Part shown: one piece after another, positions 51,313 through 59,512 of the stretch
Layout of the letters: each line of letters starts with the position of its first letter
How positions within the stretch are numbered: position 1 is the stretch's first letter
NCBI RefSeq assembly: GCF_036226665.1
Contig: NZ_CP109007.1
Location: forward strand, 6,386,001 to 6,450,000
Reading direction: 5' to 3'
From: Streptomyces sp. NBC_00691
GTDB lineage: Bacteria; Actinomycetota; Actinomycetes; Streptomycetales; Streptomycetaceae
DNA length: 64,000 bases
Translations under genes and position numbers: made by a program
Notes under the pieces: model-generated
Databases searched by the model: none
What the model saw: the letters and a program-made list of their open reading frames with translations, nothing else
Told to the model about the DNA's origin: nothing

Positions 51313-51792
51313 TCAGTAGACCAGGCCCCACGCCTGGGCGGTGTTGAACTCCGGGTTGCAGGTCCACAGGGTCAGCCAGGTTCCGTTGGCCGAGGAGTTG
51401 CCCTTGTTCGTGATGCACTTGCCCCCGAACTGGGTCCACGTCCGCCCGGAGTTGCCGATGAACACCTGCGGGCTGGTGTCGCTCCAGTCGCAGGTCCACA
51501 GGGTCAGGACCGTGCCGTTGGTGGCGGAGGCGTTGCCGCGCGGGGTCAGGCACTTGCCGCTGACGTCGTGCACGATGTGCTGGTTGAGCCAGTGCCAGTT
51601 CTGCAGGTTGCTGCCCGTGCAGGACCAGACGGTGATGACTGTGCCGTTGGCGGTGCTGTTGCCCTCGGGTGTGGCGCAGCTGCCCAGGTTGTAGAGCCGG
51701 TTGCCGGCGGCGTTGGCCGTGCCGGTCGACAGGACACTGACGCCGAGCGCGGTGAGCAGTGCGATGAGTAGGGCGGACGCCTTGCGTATCAT
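51313..51792 (-). CDS. Secreted ricin-type beta-trefoil lectin (copy 1)
   Basis: 159 residues from ATG 51792 (GAGGAAGA upstream). Signal KASALLIALLTALGVSVLSTGTANA, then a single ricin B domain with three lobes: SCATPEGNSTANGTVITVWSC / LQNWHW, CLTPRGNASATNGTVLTLWTC, and CITNKGNSSANGTWLTLWTC / AQAWGLVY. Likely binds sugars outside the cell; no catalytic domain is attached. Its neighbour is a diverged tandem copy. Confidence 0.85.
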   Translation of the reverse strand: MIRKASALLIALLTALGVSVLSTGTANAAGNRLYNLGSCATPEGNSTANGTVITVWSCTGSNLQNWHWLNQHIVHDVSGKCLTPRGNASATNGTVLTLWTCDWSDTSPQVFIGNSGRTWTQFGGKCITNKGNSSANGTWLTLWTCNPEFNTAQAWGLVY

Positions 51793-51880
51793 CTCGGTCT
51801 TCCTCGAAGGTTGCCGGCCCCGCGGGCGGGGGCGGCGGTGATGTGATGGTTGCCGGCCGGAAGGGCGGGGTCGCCTGTCG

Positions 51881-52057
51881 GCGCCGCGCGGCCATGAGCG
51901 CAGATCATGAGGATCGACGCGGTATGGCGGCGTTCGTCGCCCGGGCGGGTGTCCGGCAACAGTGACTCTAAGGCCGGACGGAACGTCAGGGTGTGCGGAG
52001 CACGCAGCGTTTCTGTGCAACGGGTGCAGCTCGACAGAGGCCCGTGTCGCTTCCCGC
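51881..52057. repeat. 177-bp direct repeat, copy 1
   Basis: Matches 52857-53033 with about eight differences. It lies 88 bases upstream of lectin copy 1. TAGAGT on the minus strand is a possible -10 element; copy 2 has TAGATT at the same place. Confidence 0.85.
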
Positions 52058-52138
52058 GGACGTTCACGCCTCACCGATCCTGCCAGGGGCCGCGTCCTCG
52101 TTCTCGGCGCCGGTGACGCCGGGCCTACCGAACGTGGC

Positions 52139-52174
52139 GTGGCTCCGCACGCGTCGTCGCGTGCGGAGCCACGT
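52139..52174 (-). terminator. Terminator of lectin copy 2
   Basis: A perfect 16-bp stem CGTGGCTCCGCACGCG with loop TCGT, 73 bases past the lectin stop; a smaller AGCCCC-AAA-GGGGCT hairpin lies directly after the stop at 52232-52246. Confidence 0.7.
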
Positions 52175-52247
52175 TCATCTCCGCGCGGATCCGCACAGGG
52201 CGGACATCGGCACTACCATCTGGGACCCATCAGCCCCAAAGGGGCTA

Positions 52248-52763
52248 CTACGCGTAGTTGAAGACCCACTGCTGCTCGGTGGGGTAGTCGTCGGCGCAGC
52301 GCCACAGGGTGAGGTAGGTGCCGTTGGCGTGGCTGCCGCCCTTGTTCGTCAGGCAGCGGTAGTCCGGGCCCGAGTACGCGGTCCAGGTCCAGGCCTGGCT
52401 GTAGTCGAACAGCTGCGGGTAGTTGGTGCTGCTGGTGTCGCAGTCCCACAGGGCCAGGACGGCGCCGTCGGTCTTGTAGCCGTTCCCGTACGGGGTCAGG
52501 CACCTACCGCTCGCCCTGTTCACGATCTGGTAGCTCCCCCCATCCATGCGGATCTCCCAGTGCTGGAGCGGGGAGCCGGTGCAGTCCCACAGGGTGATGA
52601 TCGTTCCGTTGGAAGTGCCGTTGCCCTTCGGAGTGGCGCACTTCCCCGAGTACTTGTTCTTCAGCACGTGGTACGTCGCGGCGTCCGCATCAGCGGCGGT
52701 CGAGACGTTCATGGTGAACACGACCAGGAGGGCCGCGAAGACGGCCAGTATGGACTTACGCAT
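52248..52763 (-). CDS. Secreted ricin-type beta-trefoil lectin (copy 2)
   Basis: 171 residues from ATG 52763 (GAGAAAGC upstream). Signal KSILAVFAALLVVFTMNVSTAADADA, then KCATPKGNGTSNGTIITLWDC / LQHWEIR, RCLTPYGNGYKTDGAVLALWDC, and RCLTNKGGSHANGTYLTLWRC / QQWVFNYA. The trefoil is clear but only about half the residues match copy 1, so the duplication is old for the coding part, while the upstream repeat is nearly unchanged. Confidence 0.85.
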   Translation of the reverse strand: MRKSILAVFAALLVVFTMNVSTAADADAATYHVLKNKYSGKCATPKGNGTSNGTIITLWDCTGSPLQHWEIRMDGGSYQIVNRASGRCLTPYGNGYKTDGAVLALWDCDTSSTNYPQLFDYSQAWTWTAYSGPDYRCLTNKGGSHANGTYLTLWRCADDYPTEQQWVFNYA

Positions 52764-52856
52764 GATCAGCTTTCTCAAATGAAGCACGTAGTCGTGCTTC
52801 CTTCCACGTGGCGCACGAAGCGCCAGCACGACGGCCTGCGGCCGACTCCCCTGTCC

Positions 52857-53033
52857 GCGCCGCGCGGCCATGAGCGCAGATCATGAGGATCGACGCGGCA
52901 TGGCGGCGTTCGTCGCCCGGGCGGGTGTCCGGCAACAGTGAATCTAGGGCCGGACGGAACGTCAGGGTGTGCGGAGCACGCAGCCTTTCTGTGCAACGGG
53001 TGCAGCTCGGCAGAGGCCCGCGTCGCTTCCCGT
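52857..53033. repeat. 177-bp direct repeat, copy 2
   Basis: About 95 percent identical to 51881-52057, at a spacing of 976 bases, and 93 bases upstream of lectin copy 2. The equal placement shows that promoter and gene were duplicated together. Confidence 0.85.
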
Positions 53034-53093
53034 GGGGGATGTCCGGAGTGCCGGGGGTCCAGAGTGCGGGCATCGGCAGGCTTGCCGGCGCGG

Positions 53094-53118
53094 TGTCCCT
53101 GGACGGCGTCCAGGGACA
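53094..53118. terminator. Perfect 11-bp hairpin of unclear owner
   Basis: TGTCCCTGGAC, loop GGC, exact complement. No intact gene ends beside it; probably left from lost sequence. Confidence 0.4.
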
Positions 53119-53266
53119 GGTCCAGCCGGCCGGGACCCTGGCGCGGCGGTTGGCGCCGTCCCATGTCGGGATCATCGTGGTGAACGCCGAGCCGGAGTTC
53201 GTGCAGCGGTTGCCGCTGCACCGGCTCGCGGCCGGTCAGGATGAGGTGGACTCACGCTCGGGCAGG

Positions 53267-53413
53267 TCACGCCGCGCGGCACCGGGACAGCTTCCACAAG
53301 ATCCCGTTCACGACCTGGCGCCGGTCCCGCACAGGCCTGCCCATCCGGCCCGGCGTCGGCAACGGAGCGATCAACGCCCGCGACACATCCGTCAGTTCAT
53401 GTCGACGCACCAC
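53267..53413 (-). pseudogene. N-terminal fragment of an IS5-family transposase
   Basis: VVRRHELTDVSRALIAPLP then RDRRQVVNGILWKLSRCRAA. The ELTD ... ALIAPLLP ... R.VVNGILWKL pattern is the DUF4096 start of IS5-family transposases. It stops after about 48 residues, so it is a remnant. Confidence 0.65.
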
Positions 53414-53450
53414 GAACGGAGCACCGACCGACCGACTTTGCGGATACGTC

Positions 53451-54194
53451 CTAGGCCGAGTGGGCCACGGCGACACGGGCCGCGCGGGAGGCGTCGAAGC
53501 GCTCCAGGAGCAGCCGGGCCAGTTCCGGGGCGGGGCCCAGGACGTCCGCCAGGACGTCCGCCTCCGCCGCGCCCGCCGCGATGCGGTCCGGGAGACGGCC
53601 GGGGGCGATCACGTACGGGGCGACGGCCACCCGCCGGACACCGGGCTCGGCCCGCAGGGCCCGTACGGCGTCCTCCGTACGGGGCAGAGATGCGGAGGCG
53701 AACGCGGGCCGCACGGAGCACCAACCGGTGCGCCGCAGCTCCCGCGCCGTTTCTGCGATCACCGCGATCGCCTCCGGGTCCGTGGAGCCCGCCGAGGCCA
53801 GGACGACCCCGGTCGTGCTCCTGTCGCCGGGCGTCAGCCCGGCCTCGTACAGCCGCCGCTCCACCGCTGCCACGAGCAGCGGCGAGGGGCCGAGGACCTC
53901 CGCCTGGCGGATCCGCAGCGACGGCGGCGCCTGGCGCAGTACGGCGGGGACGTCGGCCTTCGCGTGGAAGGCCCGGGTCAGCAGCAGCGGCAGCGCCACC
54001 ACGTCCCGGACGCCCTCGGCGGCGAGCCGGTCGAGCACTCCCGGCACCGACGGCAGGTTGAAGTCCAGGAACGCCGTCTCCACCCGCAGCCCAGGCCGCA
54101 GCGCGCCGGCCCGGCGCACCAGCGCCTGGACGGTCGCCGCGTGCCGCGCGTCGCGGCTGCCGTGGGCGATGACGAGGAGGACGGGTCGGTTCAT
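53451..54194 (-). CDS. Sirohydrochlorin chelatase-like (CbiX/SirB) protein
   Basis: 247 residues from ATG 54194. Two CbiX-like halves: LLVIAHGSRDARHAATVQALV with the metal-binding His, VALPLLLTRAFHAKADVPAV with a second His, and a C-terminal half with GVVLASAGSTDPEA and VRRVAVAPYVIAPG. It inserts iron (siroheme) or cobalt into sirohydrochlorin. Siroheme is the cofactor of the sulfite reductase 6.8 kb away in the same transcription direction, which supports the iron role. It directly follows the sulfonate permease, with 11 bases between. Confidence 0.85.
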   Translation of the reverse strand: MNRPVLLVIAHGSRDARHAATVQALVRRAGALRPGLRVETAFLDFNLPSVPGVLDRLAAEGVRDVVALPLLLTRAFHAKADVPAVLRQAPPSLRIRQAEVLGPSPLLVAAVERRLYEAGLTPGDRSTTGVVLASAGSTDPEAIAVIAETARELRRTGWCSVRPAFASASLPRTEDAVRALRAEPGVRRVAVAPYVIAPGRLPDRIAAGAAEADVLADVLGPAPELARLLLERFDASRAARVAVAHSA

Positions 54195-54205
54195 GGGGGA
54201 TCGGC

Positions 54206-55093
54206 TCACTTCACCAGCAGGCCGCGGCTGCGGAGCACCCAGCGCTCCAGCGGGCTGAAGATCAGCAGGTCGATCGCGATGCCGACGACCAGGATCAGCA
54301 GGATCGCCAGGAACACGCCGGGCAGGTCGATGTTGTTCCGGCCGTTCTCCAGCAGCTGGCCCAGGCCCAGGCCCAGATCGGGGGAGGAGGCGATGATCTC
54401 GGCGGCCATCAGCGAGCGCCAGGAGAACGCCCAGCCCTGCTTCAGGCCGGCCAGGTAGCCGGGCAGCGCGGCCGGAAGCGTGACGTGCCAGGTGCCCTTG
54501 AGGCCGGTGGCCCCCATGGTGCGGCCGGCCCGCAGGAACAGCGGCGGGACCTGGTCGACACCGGAGACCAGACCGTTGGCGATGGACGGGACGGCGCCCA
54601 GCAGGATCACCGTGAACATCATCGCGTCGTTCAGGCCGAACCAGAGCACCGCCGGCGGCACCCACGCCACCGAGGGCAGCGACTGCAGACCCGACAGGAT
54701 CGGACCGATCGCGGCGCGCACGAACTTCACCCGGGCGACCAGCAGGCCCAGCGGGGTGCCGATGGCGAGGGCCAGCAGGAAGCCGGCCAGCCCCCGGGAC
54801 ACGCTGGTCCAGATGACCTCGAGCAGGGTGCCCTGCAGCCACATGTCGGTCAGGCCGTCCCACACAGCGGACGGCGCGGGCAGCTTGGTCTCCTCGGTGA
54901 TCTTCGCGGAGACGAGGATCTGCCAGACCGCGAGGACCAGGACGACGGCGAGGGTGGGCGGGAGGACCTTCTTGAGGAGGACCTCACGGACCGGCGTACG
55001 GCGGATCTCGACCGCGTCCAGGGCGTCGAGACCGGCCTCCAGACCGGCGAGGTCGTCCTTCTTGACCGTCGCGGCGGTGTCAGTGCTGGCCAT
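54206..55093 (-). CDS. Sulfonate/nitrate-type ABC transporter permease (SsuC-like)
   Basis: 295 residues from ATG 55093, inside the end of the ATPase gene (14-base overlap). Six membrane segments and the EAA loop AGRTMGATGLKGTWHVTLPAALPGYLAGLKQG characteristic of the nitrate/sulfonate/taurine permeases. Partner of the ATPase and binding protein directly upstream. Confidence 0.9.
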   Translation of the reverse strand: MASTDTAATVKKDDLAGLEAGLDALDAVEIRRTPVREVLLKKVLPPTLAVVLVLAVWQILVSAKITEETKLPAPSAVWDGLTDMWLQGTLLEVIWTSVSRGLAGFLLALAIGTPLGLLVARVKFVRAAIGPILSGLQSLPSVAWVPPAVLWFGLNDAMMFTVILLGAVPSIANGLVSGVDQVPPLFLRAGRTMGATGLKGTWHVTLPAALPGYLAGLKQGWAFSWRSLMAAEIIASSPDLGLGLGQLLENGRNNIDLPGVFLAILLILVVGIAIDLLIFSPLERWVLRSRGLLVK

Positions 55094-55874
55094 GGCGGCG
55101 GATCTCCCCACGCAGGTGTTCAGTGATCTCAAGGGACAGCTCGGCCACGTCCGCGTCCTCGATGCGGCGCGGCTGCTGGATGCCCACGGTCCACTCCTTC
55201 GCGACCCGGCCGGGGCGGGAGGAGAGGAGGACGACCCGCTGCGCGAGGCGCACGGCCTCGCGCACGTTGTGGGTGACGAACAGGACCGAGAGGTTGGTCT
55301 CCTCCCAGATCCGGGTCAGCTCGCCGTGCAGCACGTCACGGGTGATGGCGTCGAGGGCCGCGAACGGCTCGTCCATCAGCAGCAGCTGGCTGTCCTGGGC
55401 CAGCGCCCGGGCGAGGGCCACCCGCTGCCGCATGCCGCCGGACAGCTCGTGCACCCGCTTGCCGTACGCGCCGCCGAGCCGGACCAGTTCGAGCAGCCGC
55501 TCGGCCTCCGGCCTGCGCTCGGCCTTGGACACCCCGCGCAGCCGCAGGGCCAGTTCGATGTTCTTGCCCGCGGTCAGCCACGGGAAGAGGGCGTGCTCCT
55601 GGAACATCAGGGCCGGCCGGCCGCCCGGGGTCTCGATGAACCCCTGGGTCGGCCGGTCGAGCCCCGCGACCAGGTTCAGCAGGGTGGACTTGCCGCACCC
55701 CGACGCCCCCAGGATGGTGACGAACTCGCCGGGCGCGACGTCGAGACTGACGTCGTCCAGGACGAGCTGGGTACCGGCCGGGCCGGAGAAGGACTTCGAG
55801 ACGTGCTCGATCCGGGCGGCGTGCGTCTGCTCCGCTACGGTGCCCTCGGCAGCCTTGGCGAACGTCGTGGCCAT
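55080..55874 (-). CDS. Sulfonate/nitrate-type ABC transporter ATPase (SsuB-like)
   Basis: 264 residues from ATG 55874; AGGAGG seven bases upstream decides it over the GTG at 55883. Walker A GASGCGKSTLL, Q-loop FQEHALFPW, signature LSGGMRQRVALARAL, Walker B LLLMDEPFAALD, and switch His FVTHNV. NrtD/SsuB family. Confidence 0.9.
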   Translation of the reverse strand: MATTFAKAAEGTVAEQTHAARIEHVSKSFSGPAGTQLVLDDVSLDVAPGEFVTILGASGCGKSTLLNLVAGLDRPTQGFIETPGGRPALMFQEHALFPWLTAGKNIELALRLRGVSKAERRPEAERLLELVRLGGAYGKRVHELSGGMRQRVALARALAQDSQLLLMDEPFAALDAITRDVLHGELTRIWEETNLSVLFVTHNVREAVRLAQRVVLLSSRPGRVAKEWTVGIQQPRRIEDADVAELSLEITEHLRGEIRRHGQH

Positions 55875-55927
55875 GGTCGTCACCTCCTGGGGTTACGGAT
55901 TCGCGGTCTGTTTCGTCGGCTCGGCGG

Positions 55928-57037
55928 TTACTTGACGCCGAGACCGGCGTCGGAGACCTCGGGCTTGCCGGCGGCCTTGAGCACCTTGTTGAGGAGCTTC
56001 AGGTCGTAGATGCCGGCCAGGTCGGGCTGCTTGATCAGCTCGGCCTTGACCGCCCATTCGGACTGGGTCTTCAGCGTCGCGGCCAGCGGGTCGTCGGTGA
56101 TCGCGATGCTCGGCCACGCCGGGTCGATGACCTTGGCGTCCAGAGCCTTCCCGCCGAGGGCCTTCAGCGCCGCGTTCGCGGACGTCTTCGCCTTGTCCGG
56201 GTTGGCGTTGATCCACTCGTTGGTCTTCACCGTGCCCGTCAGCACGGCCTCGACCACGTCCGGGTGCTCCGTGAGGAACTTCTGCGACACGATGATGTTC
56301 GTGATCACGAACTTCTTGTCGGGCCACAGGGAGGTCTCGTCGAGGAGGACGGTGCCGCCCTGGGAGACCAGCTTGGAGGCGGTCGGCTCGGGCACCCAGG
56401 CGCCGTCGATGGAACCGGACTTGAAGGCGTCCGGGGTCACCTTGTTGTCCGTGCGGACGACGGAGACGTCACCCTTGCCGGACTCCGGGTCGACCTTCCA
56501 GCCCTTCTCGGCGATCCAGTTGAGGAGCGCGACGTCCTGCGTGTTCCCCTTCTGGGGGGTGGCGATGCGCTTGCCCTTGATGTCGTCCAGGGTCTTGATC
56601 TTGTCCGGGTTCACCACCAGCTTGACGCCGCCGGAGGCGGAGCCGGAGATGATCCGCAGGTTCGAGCCCTTCGACTTGACGTACGCGTTGATGGACGGCG
56701 AGGGGCCGATGAAGCCGATGTCCAGCGAGCCGCCGTTGAGCGCCTCGATCTCGGACGGGCCCGCGTTGAAGGTCTGCGGCTTGAGCGTGGTGCCGCCGAG
56801 CTCCTTCTGGATCAGGCCGTCCTGGACGCCGATCAGCGCGGTCGCGTGGGTGAGGTTGGGGAAGTACCCGAGCCGTACGGTGTCGGCGGAGAGCTTCTTG
56901 CCCTCGGCGGCCACCTTCTTCTCGTCGTTCTTGGACTCTGAGCCGTAGCCGCAGGAGGCCAGCGCGCCGATCAGCAGCGGCAGGGCGGCGGCGGCGGCGA
57001 GACCGCGGCGCAGGGTGGTACGGGTGGTGGCAGGCAC
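55928..57037 (-). CDS. Aliphatic-sulfonate-type ABC transporter substrate-binding lipoprotein
   Basis: 369 residues. Lipobox LASC with Cys29. SsuA/TauA-like fold: TVRLGYFPNLTHATALIGV, SLDIGFIGPSPSINAYVKS, KGKRIATPQKGNTQDVALLNW, and VPEPTASKLVSQGG. It feeds organosulfur compounds to the SsuBC pair. A Cys-rich leader ORF and a GC hairpin lie just upstream, in front of this gene. Confidence 0.9.
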   Translation of the reverse strand: MPATTRTTLRRGLAAAAALPLLIGALASCGYGSESKNDEKKVAAEGKKLSADTVRLGYFPNLTHATALIGVQDGLIQKELGGTTLKPQTFNAGPSEIEALNGGSLDIGFIGPSPSINAYVKSKGSNLRIISGSASGGVKLVVNPDKIKTLDDIKGKRIATPQKGNTQDVALLNWIAEKGWKVDPESGKGDVSVVRTDNKVTPDAFKSGSIDGAWVPEPTASKLVSQGGTVLLDETSLWPDKKFVITNIIVSQKFLTEHPDVVEAVLTGTVKTNEWINANPDKAKTSANAALKALGGKALDAKVIDPAWPSIAITDDPLAATLKTQSEWAVKAELIKQPDLAGIYDLKLLNKVLKAAGKPEVSDAGLGVK

Positions 57038-57104
57038 GGGAGGTTTTCCCCTCGATTCAGCGTTTTCGAAGTCTGCGTCTATGTCGTTCGGGGTGGAGCG
57101 GGGT

Positions 57105-57124
57105 CGCGCCGCGCATGCGGCGCG
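57105..57124 (-). promoter_or_regulatory. Hairpin after the cysN-side leader ORF
   Basis: CGCGCCGC, loop GCAT, GCGGCGCG, 7 bases beyond the leader stop and about 68 bases before the binding-protein start. A candidate attenuator stem. Confidence 0.45.
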
Positions 57125-57130
57125 TCGAGG

Positions 57131-57232
57131 TCAGCACGCACATCGCGCGACGCCTCCCATGCCCGCACCGAGGGCGCCGGAGCCCACCCGGCCGCCTTCC
57201 TTCGCGAAGGTCGCGTAGACGTTCTCGCTCAT
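57131..57232 (-). CDS. Short Cys-ending leader ORF before the sulfonate importer
   Basis: 33 codons from ATG 57232, one base after the cysN stop, with GGTGGGA about eight bases upstream. The product begins MSENVYATFAKEGGRVG and ends RCAC, so two Cys codons (TGT and TGC) lie immediately before the stop. Short ORFs with Cys codons precede sulfur genes in other actinobacteria and act as cysteine-sensing attenuators. Position between cysN and the importer genes fits that role, but the sequence does not match the usual Streptomyces leader. Confidence 0.55.
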   Translation of the reverse strand: MSENVYATFAKEGGRVGSGALGAGMGGVARCAC

Positions 57233-57233
57233 C

Positions 57234-58577
57234 TCAGAAGTCCCACCCTTCCTCGTCCTCGACGACCGCGACGGCCTTGGCGGTGGCGAAGGACTCGCCC
57301 GCCATGCCCGCCGCGAGCGTGGTGCCGTCCGCCGGGTCGATCAGCAGGAACGAACCGGTGCGGCGCGAGTCGGCGTACGCGTCGAGCGCGAGCGGCTCGG
57401 CGGTGCGCACCACGACCCGGCCGATGTCGTTGGTGACCAGCTGCCCCGGGTTCGGGTGCTGCGAGAGGTCGTCCAGGGTCAGCCGCGAGGGGATCTCCTT
57501 GACGATCGCCTTGACCGTGCGGGTGGTGTGCTTGAGCAGCACCCGCTGGCCGACGGCGAGCGCCCGGTCCGCCACGTGGCAGACGGTCGCCTCGATGTCC
57601 TGCGTCGTCGGCGGGGCGTCACCGCTCGGGGCGAGCAGGTCGCCGCGCGAGATGTCGATGTCGTCGGCGAGCCGGATGGTGACCGACTGCGGGGCCCAGG
57701 CGATGTCCACGGACTCGCCGAGCGCGTCGATCCCGGTGATGGTGGAGGTCTTCCCCGACGGCAGGACGGTGATCTCCTCGCCGACCCGGAAGGCGCCGGC
57801 CGCGATCTGACCGGCGTAGCCCCGGTAGTCGGGGTGTTCGGCGGTCTGCGGGCGGATGACGTACTGCACGGGGAACCGTGCGTGGCAGGCCGTCAGGTCG
57901 TGGCTGACCGGGACGGTCTCCAGGTGCTCCAGGACCGTCGGGCCGCCGTACCAGTCCATGTTCGCGGACGGCTCCACGACGTTGTCGCCGGCCAGCGCGG
58001 AGATCGGGATCGCGGTGATCTCCGGGACGCCGAGCTCGGAGGCGTACGTCGTGAACTCCTCGGCGATCGCGGCGAAGACGGGCTCCCGGTACTCGACCAG
58101 GTCCATCTTGTTCACGGCCAGGACCACGTGCGGGACGCGGAGCAGGGCGGCCACGGCGGCGTGCCGGCGGGTCTGCTCGACCACACCGTTGCGGGCGTCG
58201 ACGAGGACCACGGCCAGCTCGGCGGTGGAGGCGCCGGTCACCATGTTCCGGGTGTACTGCACGTGCCCGGGGGTGTCGGCGAGGATGAAGCGGCGGCGGG
58301 GCGTCGCGAAGTAGCGGTACGCCACGTCGATGGTGATGCCCTGCTCGCGCTCGGCCCGCAGGCCGTCGGTGAGGAGCGCCAGGTCGGGGGCCTCCTGGCC
58401 GCGGGAGCGCGAGGCGTGCTCCACGGCCTCCAGCTGGTCGACCAGGACCGACTTGGAGTCGTGGAGGAGCCGGCCCACCAGGGTGGACTTGCCGTCGTCG
58501 ACGGAGCCGGCGGTGGCGAAGCGCAGCAGGGTGGTGGCCGCCAGCTGTTCGGTCAGCTGCTCGGTGGACGTGCTCAT
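57234..58577 (-). CDS. cysN: Sulfate adenylyltransferase subunit 1 (GTPase)
   Basis: 447 residues from ATG 58577, overlapping the cysD stop by one base (TAATG). EF-Tu-like GTPase: GSVDDGKSTLVGRLL, DTPGHVQYTRNM, NKMDLVEY and a C-terminal beta-barrel (TVCHVADRALAVGQRVLLKHT). With CysD it makes adenosine 5'-phosphosulfate, using GTP hydrolysis to drive the reaction. No APS kinase domain is fused; cysC is separate. Confidence 0.95.
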   Translation of the reverse strand: MSTSTEQLTEQLAATTLLRFATAGSVDDGKSTLVGRLLHDSKSVLVDQLEAVEHASRSRGQEAPDLALLTDGLRAEREQGITIDVAYRYFATPRRRFILADTPGHVQYTRNMVTGASTAELAVVLVDARNGVVEQTRRHAAVAALLRVPHVVLAVNKMDLVEYREPVFAAIAEEFTTYASELGVPEITAIPISALAGDNVVEPSANMDWYGGPTVLEHLETVPVSHDLTACHARFPVQYVIRPQTAEHPDYRGYAGQIAAGAFRVGEEITVLPSGKTSTITGIDALGESVDIAWAPQSVTIRLADDIDISRGDLLAPSGDAPPTTQDIEATVCHVADRALAVGQRVLLKHTTRTVKAIVKEIPSRLTLDDLSQHPNPGQLVTNDIGRVVVRTAEPLALDAYADSRRTGSFLLIDPADGTTLAAGMAGESFATAKAVAVVEDEEGWDF

Positions 58578-59512
58578 TAGAAGTACCCTTCGCGCTTGCG
58601 GTCTTCCATCGCGGCCTCGGACATCTTGTCGTCGGCGCGGGTGGCGCCCCGCTCGGTGAGCCGGGAGGCGGCGATCTCGGCGATGACGGCGTCCAGCGTC
58701 GTGGCGTCGGAGTCGACGGCACCGGTGCAGGACATGTCGCCGACGGTGCGGTAGCGGATCAGCCGCGTCTGCGTCGTCTCGGACTCCTTCGGGCCGCCCC
58801 AGTCGCCTGCCGTCAGCCACATCCCGCTGCGGGCGAACACCTCGCGCTCATGGGCGAAGTAGATCTCCGGGAGCTCGATCTTCTCGCGCTGGATGTACTG
58901 CCAGACGTCCAGCTCGGTCCAGTTGGACAGCGGGAAGACCCGGACGTGCTCGCCGGGGGCGTGCCGGCCGTTGTAGAGCTGCCACAGCTCGGGGCGCTGG
59001 CGGCGCGGGTCCCACTGCGAGAACTCGTCGCGCAGCGAGAACACCCGCTCCTTGGCGCGGGCCTTCTCCTCGTCGCGGCGGCCGCCGCCGAAGACGGCGT
59101 CGAAGCGGTGCTGCTGGATCGCCTCGGTGAGCGGGACGGTCTGCAGCGGGTTGCGGGTGCCGTCGGGGCGCTCGCGCAGCTTGCCGGCGTCGATGTACTC
59201 CTGCACGGAGGCGACGTGCAGCCGCAGTCCGTGCTTGGCGACGGTGCGGTCGCGGTACTCCAGGACCTCGGGGAAGTTGTGCCCGGTGTCGACGTGCAGC
59301 AGCGTGAAGGGGATCGCCGCGGGGGCGAAGGCCTTCAGCGCCAGGTGCAGCATGACGATGGAGTCCTTGCCGCCGGAGAAGAGGATCACCGGCCGCTCGA
59401 ACTCGCCCGCCACCTCGCGGAAGATGTGGACGGCCTCGGACTCCAGGGAGTCGAGGTGCGACAGCGCGAACGGATTGTCGGTGCTGTCGTGAACATGAGC
59501 GACGGTGGTCAC
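58577..59512 (-). CDS. cysD: Sulfate adenylyltransferase subunit 2
   Basis: 311 residues. PP-loop ATPase SGGKDSIVMLHLALKAF, VDTGHNFPEVLEYRD, GGGRRDEEKARAKERVFSLRD and the C-terminal tail KMSEAAMEDRKREGYF. The catalytic subunit that adenylylates sulfate, overlapping cysC upstream by four bases. Confidence 0.95.
   Translation of the reverse strand: MTTVAHVHDSTDNPFALSHLDSLESEAVHIFREVAGEFERPVILFSGGKDSIVMLHLALKAFAPAAIPFTLLHVDTGHNFPEVLEYRDRTVAKHGLRLHVASVQEYIDAGKLRERPDGTRNPLQTVPLTEAIQQHRFDAVFGGGRRDEEKARAKERVFSLRDEFSQWDPRRQRPELWQLYNGRHAPGEHVRVFPLSNWTELDVWQYIQREKIELPEIYFAHEREVFARSGMWLTAGDWGGPKESETTQTRLIRYRTVGDMSCTGAVDSDATTLDAVIAEIAASRLTERGATRADDKMSEAAMEDRKREGYF

Larger units (their letters stand above)
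51793..52247. other. 455-bp gap between the lectin genes
   Basis: Contains copy 1 of the 177-bp repeat (51881-52057), which is the probable promoter region of lectin copy 1, and the terminator hairpin of lectin copy 2 (52139-52174). No coding region. Confidence 0.6.
52764..53450. other. Accessory gap between lectin copy 2 and the sulfur locus
   Basis: Holds repeat copy 2 (52857-53033), a perfect 11-bp hairpin (53094-53118), an unrecognised open stretch (about 53120-53260) and an IS5-type transposase remnant. I find no complete gene. Confidence 0.6.

Noticed and set aside
53120..53260. Possible short coding stretch (LARRLAPSHVGIIVVNAEPEF).
   Set aside because: The composition looks coding, but no start, family or complete frame can be assigned; treated as decayed sequence.
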